Shown: positions 44,871 through 54,129, numbered from the stretch's first letter. The stretch: 64,000 bases of DNA from Rhizobium sp. NFR07 (GCF_900111905.1 NZ_FOKM01000006.1:337893-401892), one strand, 5' to 3'. A program made the numbers and translations. Notes: generated from the sequence alone by a model not told the origin.

Positions 44871-45620
44871 GGCTGATATCTTGCTCGCTGCATCCTTCAG
44901 CAGCACGATAAAGCGGTCGACATCGCTTCTCTGCGTGCGGAAAGCTGGCGCCCCGACATTCACCGCCGCAATCACCGAGCCGTCGAAGGCAAGCACCGGC
45001 ACAGAGACGGATACAAGCTGCTCGCTCACCTCGCCGAAACTGACGCAAAACCCCTGGCGCTTGATCTTTTCAAGTTCCAAAATCAGCTTGGCGCGATCCG
45101 TGATCGTCCGGTTGGTCAGCTTTGGCAGGATGTCGGGGATCATCTGCTGCTGAACCTGGGGATGGAGATAGGCGAGAAGAACCTTGTAGGATCCCGCAGT
45201 CAGCGGCCGCCGCCGGCCGATCATCGCCTGGACTCGCAGATCACGCATCGGCTCGAACTTTGCGATGCACAGTGATTCCCCATTGTCGATGATACGCAAC
45301 TGGGTCGTTTCATTCGCCTTCTGGCCAAGTTCCTCCAGGATCGGATTGGCGATGCGCACGAGGTCAACCTGAGTTGAGGCCGCAGTCCCGAGCACGATAG
45401 CCGTCGTGCCCAGACGGTAGGTGCCCGTGTCGCTCTTTCGGACAAGGCCACGCCGTTCCATTGTGCGTAACATGCGTAAAATTCTTGGCTTGCTCTCGCC
45501 GATGTTCTGCGCAATCTCCGTCAGTCTCACGTCAGGATTTTTGGCGACATTGAGCAGGACATCGATACAGACATCAACAGCCTGTACAATATTGTTTTTT
45601 TCGGGTGGTTGATCATTCAT
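44856..45620 (-). CDS. IclR family transcriptional regulator
   Basis: A 254-residue regulator: N-terminal winged helix (about 12-70; LTEIAQNIGESKPRILRMLRTMERRGLV) and a C-terminal GAF-like effector domain (about 85-250) ending with ISVPVLA-type strands (SVSVPVLAFDGSVIAAVNVG). The start is preceded by AGGAAA; an in-frame ATG 13 codons earlier has no site. It is divergent from the binding-protein gene of the gamma-glutamyl transport cluster and probably regulates it. Confidence 0.9.
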   Translation of the reverse strand: MNDQPPEKNNIVQAVDVCIDVLLNVAKNPDVRLTEIAQNIGESKPRILRMLRTMERRGLVRKSDTGTYRLGTTAIVLGTAASTQVDLVRIANPILEELGQKANETTQLRIIDNGESLCIAKFEPMRDLRVQAMIGRRRPLTAGSYKVLLAYLHPQVQQQMIPDILPKLTNRTITDRAKLILELEKIKRQGFCVSFGEVSEQLVSVSVPVLAFDGSVIAAVNVGAPAFRTQRSDVDRFIVLLKDAASKISARLGW

Positions 45621-45702
45621 TTCAAGAAATTTCCTGTCGGCCAGATGCGCCAAGAGCAAGGGGAGAGATAATTACGACTAGCGTAACATCGACTATTTGC
45701 GT

Positions 45703-45731
45703 TTGACAGCCCCCTTTGGCGGCCTTTACGA
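45703..45731 (+). promoter_or_regulatory. candidate sigma-70 promoter of the gamma-glutamyl cluster
   Basis: TTGACA (45703-45708), a 17-base spacer and TTACGA (45726-45731) lie about 85 bases before the binding-protein start in the IclR divergent region. The -35 box is perfect; the -10 is weak, suiting activator or repressor control. Confidence 0.4.
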
Positions 45732-45814
45732 ATTTCGGTCAGGAGTGGATGGGAACCCGCTCGTTCCGGCCAAAACAAGGCCGGTGTCAGAACGCTAAAA
45801 CTGGGATTGAAGAA

Positions 45815-47389
45815 ATGGCCGCAAAGACTTTGAAGCGGGCAGCGATCGCGCTGCTCGGAACGATCGCTATTCCTGCAATGGTGGCAGCACAGGAAGCACC
45901 GCTGACGATCGGCATGTCGGTAACCCCCACGACGCTTGACCCGCATGAGGATAGCTCTGCCCCGAACAACGCCACCTCGCGCCATATCTGGGACAGCCTT
46001 GTCAATCTCACCGGCACTTCCACCAATGCGCCGGAGCTTGCCACCGAATGGAAGGCGGTCGACCAGACCCACTGGGAATTCAAGCTGCGCGAAGGCGTCA
46101 AATTCCATGACGGCAGCGAGTTCAATGCCGACGACGTCGTCGCCTCGCTTCTGCGTGCCCGCGACAAGCCGAGCCAGGGTTTCGCCTCCTATACGCGCAA
46201 CATCGCCAATGTTACGGCCAAGGATCCGCTGACCATCGTCATCGAAACCAAGGTCCCGGACCCGCTCCTGCTGAATTCGGTCAGCCGTATCCGCATCATC
46301 AGCGCCGACTGCAAGGACGCGCCGGTCACGGACTTTGATAACGGCAAGTGTGCGATCGGCACCGGCGCCTACTCCTTCGTGTCCTACCAGCCGGGCAGCA
46401 ATCTGACGGTTAAGCGCAACGACAGCTATTTCGCCGGTCCGTCGCACTGGTCCAACGTTACCTTGCGCTTCCTGCCCGATGACGGCGCGCGTCTGGCGTC
46501 GCTTCTCTCCAACGAGATCGACATCATCGAGACCCTGCCGGCCGACGGCATGGCCCGCGTCGAATCCAGCGACAACCTGCAGATCGTCAACGGCCAGTCT
46601 TCACGCTTCGTCTACATGGGCATGGATGTCAGCAAAGATGTGTCGCCCTTCGTCAAGGCCGCCGACGGCTCCGATCTCGACAAGAACCCGCTGAAGGACG
46701 TGCGCGTCCGCAAGGCGATGCTGATGTCGATCAACCGCCCGGCGATCGTCGAGCGTGTCATGCAGAAGAACGGTACCGTCGCCGACCAGTTCGTTGCCGA
46801 AGGATATGCTGGCCATTCGGACAAGGTGGAAGCTGTCAAATACGATCCGGCCGCAGCCAAGGCGCTTCTCGCTGAAGCCGGTTATCCGGATGGCTTCAGC
46901 CTCACCCTGCACGGTCCGTCCGGCCGTTACGTCAAGGATGCGGAAGTGCTTCAGGCCGTCGGCCAGATGTTTACCCGCATCGGCATCAAGACGAAGGTCG
47001 AGGTGATGCCTTGGTCGATGTATTCGGAAGCCTATTCAAAGGGCACCTACAGCGTCTATCTCGGCTCCTGGGGCGTCAACACCGGCGAGACGACCAATCC
47101 GACGGTCGCCCTCGTTGCCAGCCGCGACGAGAAGAAGGGCACCGGCCGTTACAATGGCGGCGGCGTCTCCGATCCGAAGATCGACGAGGTTCTGGCCAAG
47201 GCGAGCTCAACGCTTGACGAGGCCGCGCGCAAGCCGCTTCTCGAAGAGCTTTCGACCCAGACATTCGACAATCTCTGGCTTCTTCCGATGCACTACGAAA
47301 ACGTCGTGCTGGGCGCCAAGAAGACCGTGTCCTACACGCCGCGCGGCGACAAGTACACGCTCGCCTACGACGTGAAGCCGGCCAAGTAA
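45815..47389 (+). CDS. dipeptide-type ABC transporter substrate-binding protein (SBP family 5)
   Basis: A 524-residue periplasmic binding protein. A 25-residue signal peptide ends near MVAAQ. Family features include [22 protein letters not shown] and VRVRKAMLMSINRPAIV. The chosen ATG gives a proper signal peptide; upstream in-frame codons do not. It resembles the binding protein at 61091-62641 in start and length. Ligand: with gamma-glutamyltransferase in the same operon, a gamma-glutamyl peptide or glutathione-like compound is plausible (inference). Confidence 0.9.
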   Translation: MAAKTLKRAAIALLGTIAIPAMVAAQEAPLTIGMSVTPTTLDPHEDSSAPNNATSRHIWDSLVNLTGTSTNAPELATEWKAVDQTHWEFKLREGVKFHDGSEFNADDVVASLLRARDKPSQGFASYTRNIANVTAKDPLTIVIETKVPDPLLLNSVSRIRIISADCKDAPVTDFDNGKCAIGTGAYSFVSYQPGSNLTVKRNDSYFAGPSHWSNVTLRFLPDDGARLASLLSNEIDIIETLPADGMARVESSDNLQIVNGQSSRFVYMGMDVSKDVSPFVKAADGSDLDKNPLKDVRVRKAMLMSINRPAIVERVMQKNGTVADQFVAEGYAGHSDKVEAVKYDPAAAKALLAEAGYPDGFSLTLHGPSGRYVKDAEVLQAVGQMFTRIGIKTKVEVMPWSMYSEAYSKGTYSVYLGSWGVNTGETTNPTVALVASRDEKKGTGRYNGGGVSDPKIDEVLAKASSTLDEAARKPLLEELSTQTFDNLWLLPMHYENVVLGAKKTVSYTPRGDKYTLAYDVKPAK

Positions 47390-47404
47390 GACCACCAGAA
47401 TATC

Positions 47405-47438
47405 GGGGCTGCGCGATTGCAGCCCCACTCTTTATTTT
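47405..47438 (+). terminator. rho-independent-type hairpin behind the binding-protein gene
   Basis: GGGGCTGC (47405-47412) pairs perfectly with GCAGCCCC (47419-47426), loop of six bases, followed by ACTCTTTATTTT. It is 16 bases past the stop, yet downstream operon genes begin at 47454. It probably attenuates rather than stops transcription, keeping binding protein in excess. Confidence 0.75.
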
Positions 47439-47453
47439 CCCCAGGAGACATTC

Positions 47454-48308
47454 ATGCAGGAACTCGGAACGGGCGAAGCCGTCGCTCGGGCGAAGGCTAT
47501 CTATGACTATGGCCAGACGGCGATTTTCGCCTCCAAGGTCGACCCCCGCCTTCACATGGTTCTTTACGTTCCGCCGACGGCTGCCGATGGTCGCAAGCTT
47601 GACTTGCTCGTGGCGGTCCATGGCACCGGGCGCACCTCCGCTCTCGACTTCCGCGACGGCTTTGCCGAATTCGGTCTCTACAACGACTGTGCCATCCTGT
47701 GCCCGATCTTCCCGGTCGGTGTGCTGGGTGATGGCGCACGCTCCGGCTACAAGTTCCTCGAGGAAGGCGACATCCGCTACGATCAGGTCGTCATCGCCAT
47801 GGTCGAGGAAATGGCCGAGAAATATCAGCAGGACTGGTCCAAGTTCGCGATCTTCGGTTTCTCCGGCGGGGGGCACTTCAGCCACCGTTTCGCAATCCTG
47901 CATCCGGAAAAGCTCTGGGCTGCCTCGATCGGCGCGCCAGGTTCTGTCACTCTTCTCGATCCGAACCGCGACTGGTGGGTCGGCGTCCGCGACCTGGAAG
48001 CCCGCTTCGGCAAACGGTTCCGGCCCGAGGAACTGGCCAAGATCCCGGTTCAGATGGTTGTCGGCGATGCCGATCTGGAGACTTGGGAAATCACCCATAA
48101 ACCGGGCGGCAAATACTACATGGAAGGCGCAAACGACGCCGGCAATACCCGCCCCGAGCGCCTCGCCACGCTTGCGCAATCGTTTCGCGATGCTGGCGTC
48201 GATGTGACGTTCGATGCGGTCAAGGGCGTCTCTCACGATCGCGTCAAGGTACTCGGTCACGTCAAGGCTTTCCTTGCCAAGGTATTGAAGGACCGTCGCG
48301 CGAAATGA
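47454..48308 (+). CDS. alpha/beta hydrolase (serine esterase/peptidase-like)
   Basis: A 284-residue cytosolic hydrolase. The oxyanion region LLVAVHGTGRT (about 50-60), nucleophile Ser in IFGFSGGGHFSHR (about residue 138), Asp in VVGDADLETW and His in VSHDRVKV complete a triad. It resembles polyhydroxybutyrate depolymerase/esterase-like folds. AGGAGA precedes the ATG. Its stop overlaps the gamma-glutamyltransferase start (ATGA), so both probably act on the same imported compound, perhaps removing an ester or amide group first. Confidence 0.82.
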   Translation: MQELGTGEAVARAKAIYDYGQTAIFASKVDPRLHMVLYVPPTAADGRKLDLLVAVHGTGRTSALDFRDGFAEFGLYNDCAILCPIFPVGVLGDGARSGYKFLEEGDIRYDQVVIAMVEEMAEKYQQDWSKFAIFGFSGGGHFSHRFAILHPEKLWAASIGAPGSVTLLDPNRDWWVGVRDLEARFGKRFRPEELAKIPVQMVVGDADLETWEITHKPGGKYYMEGANDAGNTRPERLATLAQSFRDAGVDVTFDAVKGVSHDRVKVLGHVKAFLAKVLKDRRAK

Positions 48309-49915
48309 GCAATGCAACGATCGTAGCCCCTCAGCCGGAAGCCGTCGAAGCCGGCGCGGAAGTCCTCGAGCGCGGCGGCAACGCCATCGATGCGGCACTC
48401 GCCTGCGCCTTTGTCCAGGGTGTAGTCGATCCGCAGATGGCCGGCATCGGCGGCTTCGGCTCGATGCATGTCTACATGCCGAAGAAAGGCGTGCACGAAA
48501 TCCTCGAATTTTATGCACGGGCCTCGCTCAAGGCGACGCCGGACATGTGGCTCGACAAGATCAAGCACCAGAGCCGCGATGGTTTCGGTTACGTCCTTGA
48601 GGGCAACATTTCGGATATCGGCTATCACGCCGTCTGCACGCCGGGATCGCTGAAGGGTTACGAGACAGCGCTGCGCGACTACGGGACCTTCGACTGGGCC
48701 GACCTGATCAAGCCCGCCGTCCGGCTGGCCCGCAACGGCTTCATGATCCGCAACCACATGCACTGGTACTGGGCCAAGGACCAGTCGGGCGACGGTTTTG
48801 CCAATACGCTCGACAAGCTGCGCTTTTCGAAGACCGGCCAAAGGGTCTACTTCCATGAGGACGGCTCGCTGCGGAATGTCGGCGAACTGCTCGTCAACAA
48901 GGACATGGCAGATACGCTCGATCGGATCGCGCAAAGCGGCGGGTCCGACATATTCTACCACGGCGAACTGGCTGAGCAGATCGCCGCCGACTTCAAGGCA
49001 AATGGCGGCCTGATCGATCGGGAAGATCTGGCGAAATACGAACTGTCGCGAGTGGCGCCTGTTTGGGGCGAATATCGCGGCAACCGCATCGCCACCTCTC
49101 CGCCTCCGGGCTCAGGCTTCCCGATGCTGGAATTCCTCCAGATCATGGAGCGGTTCGACGTCGGAGCCATGCAGCATTCCAGCGCCGAGCATGTCCGCAT
49201 TCTCTTTGAGGCGATGAAGCGGATGACGATCGACAAGGACGAATATATGGGCGACCCAGCCTATGTCGACGTCCCCTACGAAAAGCTTCTGTCGAAGGAA
49301 TATGCGAAGGCGCAGGCTGATGCGATCAAGGCTGGAGAGATCGCCAATGTCGACCGGCTCGACAGGTCCCAGCGCGACACCACGCATATCTCGGTGATCG
49401 ACAAGGACGGCAATGCCGTGGCGATGACCCATACGCTTGGCAGCCCCTCGGGGGCAATCACCGACGGCCTCGGCTTCATGTACAATGGCACGATGAGCCG
49501 GTTCAATCCGGTGCCCGGCAAGCCGGGCTCGATCGCGCCGGGCAAGCGCCGTCCGAGTTCTGCAGCTCCGACGATTGTCTTCAAGGATGGCAAGCCGAAC
49601 ATCGTCATCGGCGCGCCGGGCGGCAGCTACATCGCGCCCGCTGTCGCCCAGTGCCTGATGAACATGATCGACTTCGACATGTCGGTGCTCGAAGCCGTCG
49701 CAGCGCCGAGGATCGTCGGCGTATCGAACACGGTCGACATCTCGAACCGCATCCGCCACTCTGTCGAAGACGAGTTGAAAGCGCAGGGCTACAAAGTGGC
49801 GCGGTCGCCGCAGACTTACGCCTTTGCCGCGGTTCATGCGATCAAGATCGAGGACGGCATCTCCAAGGGTGCCGCTGATCCGCAACGGGACGGAATGGCA
49901 ATCTCCGTCGCCTAG
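48305..49915 (+). CDS. ggt: gamma-glutamyltransferase family protein
   Basis: A 536-residue Ntn-hydrolase. The large-subunit part has ERGGNAIDAALACAFVQGVV and GIGGFGSMHVY; autoprocessing should occur before Thr359 in DTTHISVIDKDGN, which becomes the nucleophile of the small subunit. GAPGGSYIAPAVAQ near the C-terminus is the conserved binding loop. There is no signal peptide, so it acts in the cytosol on imported gamma-glutamyl compounds or related amides. The sequence is closer to the broad GGT/cephalosporin acylase group than to the periplasmic E. coli enzyme, so true transferase activity is not certain. Confidence 0.85.
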   Translation: MSNATIVAPQPEAVEAGAEVLERGGNAIDAALACAFVQGVVDPQMAGIGGFGSMHVYMPKKGVHEILEFYARASLKATPDMWLDKIKHQSRDGFGYVLEGNISDIGYHAVCTPGSLKGYETALRDYGTFDWADLIKPAVRLARNGFMIRNHMHWYWAKDQSGDGFANTLDKLRFSKTGQRVYFHEDGSLRNVGELLVNKDMADTLDRIAQSGGSDIFYHGELAEQIAADFKANGGLIDREDLAKYELSRVAPVWGEYRGNRIATSPPPGSGFPMLEFLQIMERFDVGAMQHSSAEHVRILFEAMKRMTIDKDEYMGDPAYVDVPYEKLLSKEYAKAQADAIKAGEIANVDRLDRSQRDTTHISVIDKDGNAVAMTHTLGSPSGAITDGLGFMYNGTMSRFNPVPGKPGSIAPGKRRPSSAAPTIVFKDGKPNIVIGAPGGSYIAPAVAQCLMNMIDFDMSVLEAVAAPRIVGVSNTVDISNRIRHSVEDELKAQGYKVARSPQTYAFAAVHAIKIEDGISKGAADPQRDGMAISVA

Positions 49916-49924
49916 CGCATCGAG

Positions 49925-50018
49925 CATAAACCGGATCTGGCTTCCGGAAAGTGCGGCGCGCAGGTTCTAAAATGCTACAGCGTCTAATATGCGCCGAATG
50001 TGGTGCAAGACGCTGTAG
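49925..50018. repeat. rhizobial-type palindromic intergenic element
   Basis: A perfect 11-base inverted repeat, CTACAGCGTCT (49975-49985) and AGACGCTGTAG (50008-50018), is preceded by AAACCGGATC...GCTTCCGGAAAG. The whole resembles the mosaic repeats (RIME-like) common in Rhizobium and Agrobacterium genomes, from memory. It lies between the gamma-glutamyltransferase and permease genes inside an operon. Confidence 0.55.
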
Positions 50019-50036
50019 GCCCCAGGGAAAGGTTCA

Positions 50037-51011
50037 ATGGTCACTTCCATCATCAGACGACTGATACAGGCTCTATTCGTCATCGTGGCGATGACGATCA
50101 TTGTCTTTATCGGCGTAAGCGTGATCGGCAATCCGGTCGATATCCTCATCAACCCGGATGCCAACCAGGCGGAACGTGCACGGGTCATCGCCCATTACGG
50201 GCTCGATCAGCCGCTGTGGAAACAATATCTGCTGTTCCTGCAGGGGTTGCTTCAGGGGGATTTTGGCAACAGCTTCGTCTACGGACGCCCCGCTCTCGGG
50301 CTGATTATGGAACGCCTGCCGGCGACGCTGGAACTGGCCATTACCGCGCTCGGCATCGCCATCGTTTTCGGATTGCCGCTCGGCCTTTATGCCGGCCTCT
50401 ATCCCAACCGAGTATCGTCGAAACTGATTATGTCCGGCTCGATCCTCGGCTTCTCCCTGCCGACATTCTGGGTCGGCCTGATGCTGATCATGGTTTTTTC
50501 CGTCGAACTCGGGTGGCTACCGACCAACGGCCGAGGCCCGACCGCCGAACTGCTTGGCGCGCAATGGTCGTTCCTGACAGGCGAAGGCCTCAGGCATCTC
50601 CTGCTGCCTGCCTTCAATCTCGCGCTGTTCAAAACCTCCCTGATCATGCGGCTTACCCGTGCCGGCGTGCAGGAAGTCCTGCCCCAGGACTATGTGAAAT
50701 TTGCCCGCGCCAAGGGCCTTCGGGAGCGCCGGGTCATCGCTGTGCACGTGCTGAAGAACCTGATGATCCCGGTGGTTACCATCATCGGGCTGGAATTCGG
50801 CTCGCTGATCGCTTTTTCGGTCGTGACCGAAAGCATCTTCGCATGGCCGGGCATGGGCAAGCTCATCATAGACTCGATCAACCTTCTCGATCGCCCCGTC
50901 ATCGTCGCCTACCTGATGATGATGGTCCTGCTCTTCGTCGTGCTGAATTTCATCATCGACATCTGTTACACCATTCTGGATCCACGGATCCGGCTTGACG
51001 CAAAGGCTTGA
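50037..51011 (+). CDS. dipeptide-type ABC transporter permease (DppB-like)
   Basis: A 324-residue inner-membrane permease with six helices, the GDFGNSFVYGRPAL motif, LGFSLPTFWVGL and the ATPase-contact loop ARAKGLRERRVIAVHVLKN. It is strikingly similar throughout to the permease at 57221-58195, for example in the segment FAWPGMGKLIIDSI. AAAGG before the ATG supports the start despite the palindromic element just upstream. Confidence 0.92.
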   Translation: MVTSIIRRLIQALFVIVAMTIIVFIGVSVIGNPVDILINPDANQAERARVIAHYGLDQPLWKQYLLFLQGLLQGDFGNSFVYGRPALGLIMERLPATLELAITALGIAIVFGLPLGLYAGLYPNRVSSKLIMSGSILGFSLPTFWVGLMLIMVFSVELGWLPTNGRGPTAELLGAQWSFLTGEGLRHLLLPAFNLALFKTSLIMRLTRAGVQEVLPQDYVKFARAKGLRERRVIAVHVLKNLMIPVVTIIGLEFGSLIAFSVVTESIFAWPGMGKLIIDSINLLDRPVIVAYLMMMVLLFVVLNFIIDICYTILDPRIRLDAKA

Positions 51012-51014
51012 CCC

Positions 51015-51929
51015 ATGGCTGAACCAAACGCGCAAGACGGTGGCGTTCCCGATGCCGGCCCCGGTCGCCTCGCCAAGGGCATCTCGGATTTTTTCCGGTC
51101 GCCCGCTGCCGCCATCGGCTTCGTTACCTTGATCGTCATCTGTTGCCTGGCGCTCTTCGCGCCCTGGATCTCTCCGCAGAACCCCTACGACCTGATGCAG
51201 CTCGACATCATGGATGGGCGCCTGCCGCCGGGTTCGGAATCGATGACCGGCCTCGTCTACCACCTCGGCACCGACAGCCAGGGCCGCGACATCCTTTCGG
51301 GTATCCTCTACGGCCTGCGGACATCCCTTATCGTCGGCGTGCTTTCGGCATTCGCCGCCGCGATCATCGGCACCACGGCCGGCCTGTTCGCCGCCTATAT
51401 GGGCAAACGCACCGAAACGGTGATCATGCGGCTCGTCGACCTGCAGCTCTCCTTCCCCACCATCCTGATGGCGCTGATGATGCTGGCCATCCTCGGCAAG
51501 GGCGTCACCAACGTCGTCATTGCCCTGATCATCGCCGAATGGGCGACCTATGCCCGCACCGTGCGCGGCACCGCGCTTGTCGAGCGAGAGAAGGAATATA
51601 TCGAGGCTGCGCGCATGCTGCGCCTGCCCGGCTGGCGCATCCTGTTCAAACATCTGTTGCCTAACTGTCTTGCGCCCGTCATCGTCATCGCCACCATGCA
51701 GGTGGCAAGGGCGATCGGGCTCGAGGCCACCCTCTCCTTCCTCGGCCTGGGCGCCTCCGTCACGGAGCCTTCCCTCGGCATGCTGATCTCGACCGGCTAC
51801 CAGTATCTCCTGACCGGCCTCTACTGGATCAGCTTCTTCCCCGGCATCGCGCTTCTTGTCACCATCGTGGCGATCAACCTCGTCGGCGACCGGCTTCGCG
51901 ATGTCCTCAATCCGAGGAACATGTCATGA
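51015..51929 (+). CDS. dipeptide-type ABC transporter permease (DppC-like)
   Basis: A 304-residue permease. The first helix is at about 30-52; the LGTDSQGRDILSGILYGLRTS motif and the contact loop AARMLRLPGWRILFKHLLPN follow. It shares long near-identical segments with the permease at 56280-57221, such as PQNPYDL and DGRLPPGSES. It starts three bases after the DppB-like gene and overlaps the ATPase gene by four bases. Confidence 0.92.
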   Translation: MAEPNAQDGGVPDAGPGRLAKGISDFFRSPAAAIGFVTLIVICCLALFAPWISPQNPYDLMQLDIMDGRLPPGSESMTGLVYHLGTDSQGRDILSGILYGLRTSLIVGVLSAFAAAIIGTTAGLFAAYMGKRTETVIMRLVDLQLSFPTILMALMMLAILGKGVTNVVIALIIAEWATYARTVRGTALVEREKEYIEAARMLRLPGWRILFKHLLPNCLAPVIVIATMQVARAIGLEATLSFLGLGASVTEPSLGMLISTGYQYLLTGLYWISFFPGIALLVTIVAINLVGDRLRDVLNPRNMS

Positions 51930-52903
51930 CCGCCCTGCTCAAGGTAGAAAATCTTGTCACCGAATTCGGTGGCAGCTCGGCGAAACCGGGACTGCGAGCC
52001 GTCAATGACGTGTCGTTCTCGGTCGAACGCGGCAAGGTCCTCGGTCTCGTCGGAGAATCCGGATCCGGCAAGTCGGTGACCGGCTTCTCGATCATGCGGC
52101 TTCTCGAAAAACCGGGCCGCATCGCGGGCGGGCGGGTGATCTTCGACGGTGCCGACATTGCAAACTGTTCCGAGGAGGAGATGCGACGATTACGCGGCAA
52201 GCGCATCGCCATGGTCTTCCAGGATCCGACGATGACGCTCAACCCGGTGCTCACCATCGGCACCCAGATGGTGGAAGCCGTCCGGGCGCATGAGAACGTC
52301 ACCAAGGACGTGGCCCGCCAGCGCTCGCGGGATGCACTGGCACGCGTCGGCATTCCGAGCCCGGAAGAACGGCTATCCGCCTATCCGCACCAGTTTTCTG
52401 GCGGCATGCGTCAGCGCGTCGCAATCGCCATTGCGCTTCTGCACAAGCCCGACCTCATCATCGCCGACGAGCCGACCACCGCGCTCGATGTGACGATCCA
52501 GAGCCAGATCATCTCGGAATTCCAGAAGCTCACCGAAGAATCCAACACGGCGGTAATCTGGATCACCCACGATCTGGCAATCGTTTCGCGGCTCGCCGAC
52601 GATATTGCGGTCATGTATGCCGGCCGCCTGGTGGAAACCGGTCCGGTGACCAAGGTGCTGACCGACCCGCATCATCCCTACACCGCCGGCCTTATTGCCT
52701 CCGTCCCGTCACAGAACCGGCGCGGTGAACCCTTGCGGCAGATCAGGGGCATGACACCGGCCATCAACCGCCTGCCCCAGGGCTGCAGCTTCCGCACTCG
52801 CTGCGACCGCGTGACAGACGGCTGCCTCGTCATGCCTCCGCTTCTCCTTGAGGAAGACCGCTCCTTCCGCTGCATCCATCCCGTATTGAAAGAGACTGCA
52901 TGA
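51926..52903 (+). CDS. oligopeptide-type ABC transporter ATP-binding protein (DppD-like)
   Basis: A 325-residue ATPase: Walker [10 protein letters not shown], signature FSGGMRQRV, Walker [13 protein letters not shown], switch His in WITHDLAIV and a C-terminal oligopeptide extension with the Cys-rich GCSFRTRCDRVTDGC that binds an iron-sulphur cluster in some homologues. It heads the ATPase pair with the DppF-like gene, which it overlaps by four bases. Confidence 0.93.
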   Translation: MTALLKVENLVTEFGGSSAKPGLRAVNDVSFSVERGKVLGLVGESGSGKSVTGFSIMRLLEKPGRIAGGRVIFDGADIANCSEEEMRRLRGKRIAMVFQDPTMTLNPVLTIGTQMVEAVRAHENVTKDVARQRSRDALARVGIPSPEERLSAYPHQFSGGMRQRVAIAIALLHKPDLIIADEPTTALDVTIQSQIISEFQKLTEESNTAVIWITHDLAIVSRLADDIAVMYAGRLVETGPVTKVLTDPHHPYTAGLIASVPSQNRRGEPLRQIRGMTPAINRLPQGCSFRTRCDRVTDGCLVMPPLLLEEDRSFRCIHPVLKETA

Positions 52904-53955
52904 TGACGGCGACCAACGCGCCCAAGATCGAAGGCTCTCCGGCCCAGGCTCCTTTGGTCGATACCCCTCTTATCGAAGCACGCAACGTATCGCAGCGCTT
53001 TGGAACGAAACCCGATCTCGCCGCCAAGATCGCGCTCAAGCTGAAGCTCGCGAAACCTGCGCCGATCGTCCACGCTCTCGATGACGTCAGCCTGACGATC
53101 CGCAGCGGCGAAGTCGTCGGCCTTGTCGGCGAGAGCGGCTGTGGCAAGTCGACGCTCGGCCGCGTCATCGCCGGGATCAACGCTCCAAGCGATGGCCACG
53201 TCCTCTGGAAGGGTGTCGATCGAAACGCGATGTCGGGTCGGCAGCGGAATGAGCTCGGCCTCGCCACCCAGATGATTTTCCAGAACCCGATGGCCGCGCT
53301 CAATCCGCGCATGACCGTCGAGGAACTGCTCTGGGAAGCGCCCAAGACCCACGGATTGGCCCGCTCGTCCGAACGCAATGCCTATGTGGACAAATACCTG
53401 ATGCTCGCCGGGTTCGACCCGGTGATGAAGAAACGCTATCCGCATCAATTTTCCGGCGGCCAGCGTCAGCGCGTCAACATCGCCCGGGCGCTTGCAGTAC
53501 AGCCCAAATTCCTCGTCTGCGACGAAAGCGTCGCGGCGCTTGACGTCTCTATCCAGGCGCAGGTCATCAACCTGTTCATGGAGCTCCGCGACAAGCTCGA
53601 CCTGACCTACCTGTTCGTCAGCCACGACCTCGGTGTCGTCGAACATATCTCCGACCGCGTCGCGATCATGTATCTCGGCCGTATCGTCGAAGAAGCGCCG
53701 GTCGAGGAAATTTTCAAACGGCCCAATCATCCCTACACACAGGCTCTTTTGTCGGAAGTGCCCCGCATCGAGCCCGGAAAACGGCGCTTCAAGCCTGTCG
53801 AAGGAGAGCTGCCAAGTCCGCTCAATCCGCCGAAAGGCTGTCACTTCCACCCCCGGTGCCCGTTTGCGATGGACCGCTGCCGCGTGGAGGTGCCGATCAA
53901 GACGCAGGTCGCACCGGGTCACAGTTCCGCATGTCACCTGAATGACCAGCAGTAA
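52900..53955 (+). CDS. oligopeptide-type ABC transporter ATP-binding protein (DppF-like)
   Basis: A 351-residue ATPase: Walker [10 protein letters not shown], signature FSGGQRQRV, Walker B FLVCDESVAALD, and a C-terminal GCHFHPRCPFAMDRC extension. An insertion with Lys-rich residues (about 45-55) precedes the core. It forms the heterodimeric motor with the DppD-like protein. Its stop codon TAA is the last base pair before a strong terminator hairpin. Confidence 0.93.
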   Translation: MMTATNAPKIEGSPAQAPLVDTPLIEARNVSQRFGTKPDLAAKIALKLKLAKPAPIVHALDDVSLTIRSGEVVGLVGESGCGKSTLGRVIAGINAPSDGHVLWKGVDRNAMSGRQRNELGLATQMIFQNPMAALNPRMTVEELLWEAPKTHGLARSSERNAYVDKYLMLAGFDPVMKKRYPHQFSGGQRQRVNIARALAVQPKFLVCDESVAALDVSIQAQVINLFMELRDKLDLTYLFVSHDLGVVEHISDRVAIMYLGRIVEEAPVEEIFKRPNHPYTQALLSEVPRIEPGKRRFKPVEGELPSPLNPPKGCHFHPRCPFAMDRCRVEVPIKTQVAPGHSSACHLNDQQ

Positions 53956-53995
53956 TGAACGGGAAGCCGGAATGTCTGACCGGCTTCCCGTTCAT
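53955..53995 (+). terminator. strong terminator hairpin at the end of the gamma-glutamyl operon
   Basis: A perfect 16-base inverted repeat (arms 53955-53970 and 53980-53995, core CGGGAAGCCGG) with a 9-base loop starts on the last base of the DppF-like stop codon. No T-run follows, but the stem is very stable. Confidence 0.75.
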
Positions 53996-54095
53996 GAAAC
54001 CAATACGAACCGTGTACAAGCAAGTCAGAGCTGAAGGTCGCCGATACTGCACAGGTAGCGATCAACCCTTCGAGCTAAGTACTGCCGTCTGATAT

Positions 54096-54114
54096 TTGAC
54101 GCCTATCGCGTCAA
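54096..54114 (-). terminator. small hairpin after the decayed kinase
   Basis: TTGACGC (54096-54102) and GCGTCAA (54108-54114) pair perfectly with a 5-base loop. It lies at the downstream end of the minus-strand nucleoside operon and may be its terminator. Confidence 0.35.
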
Positions 54115-54129
54115 CTAAGATCTATTCCC

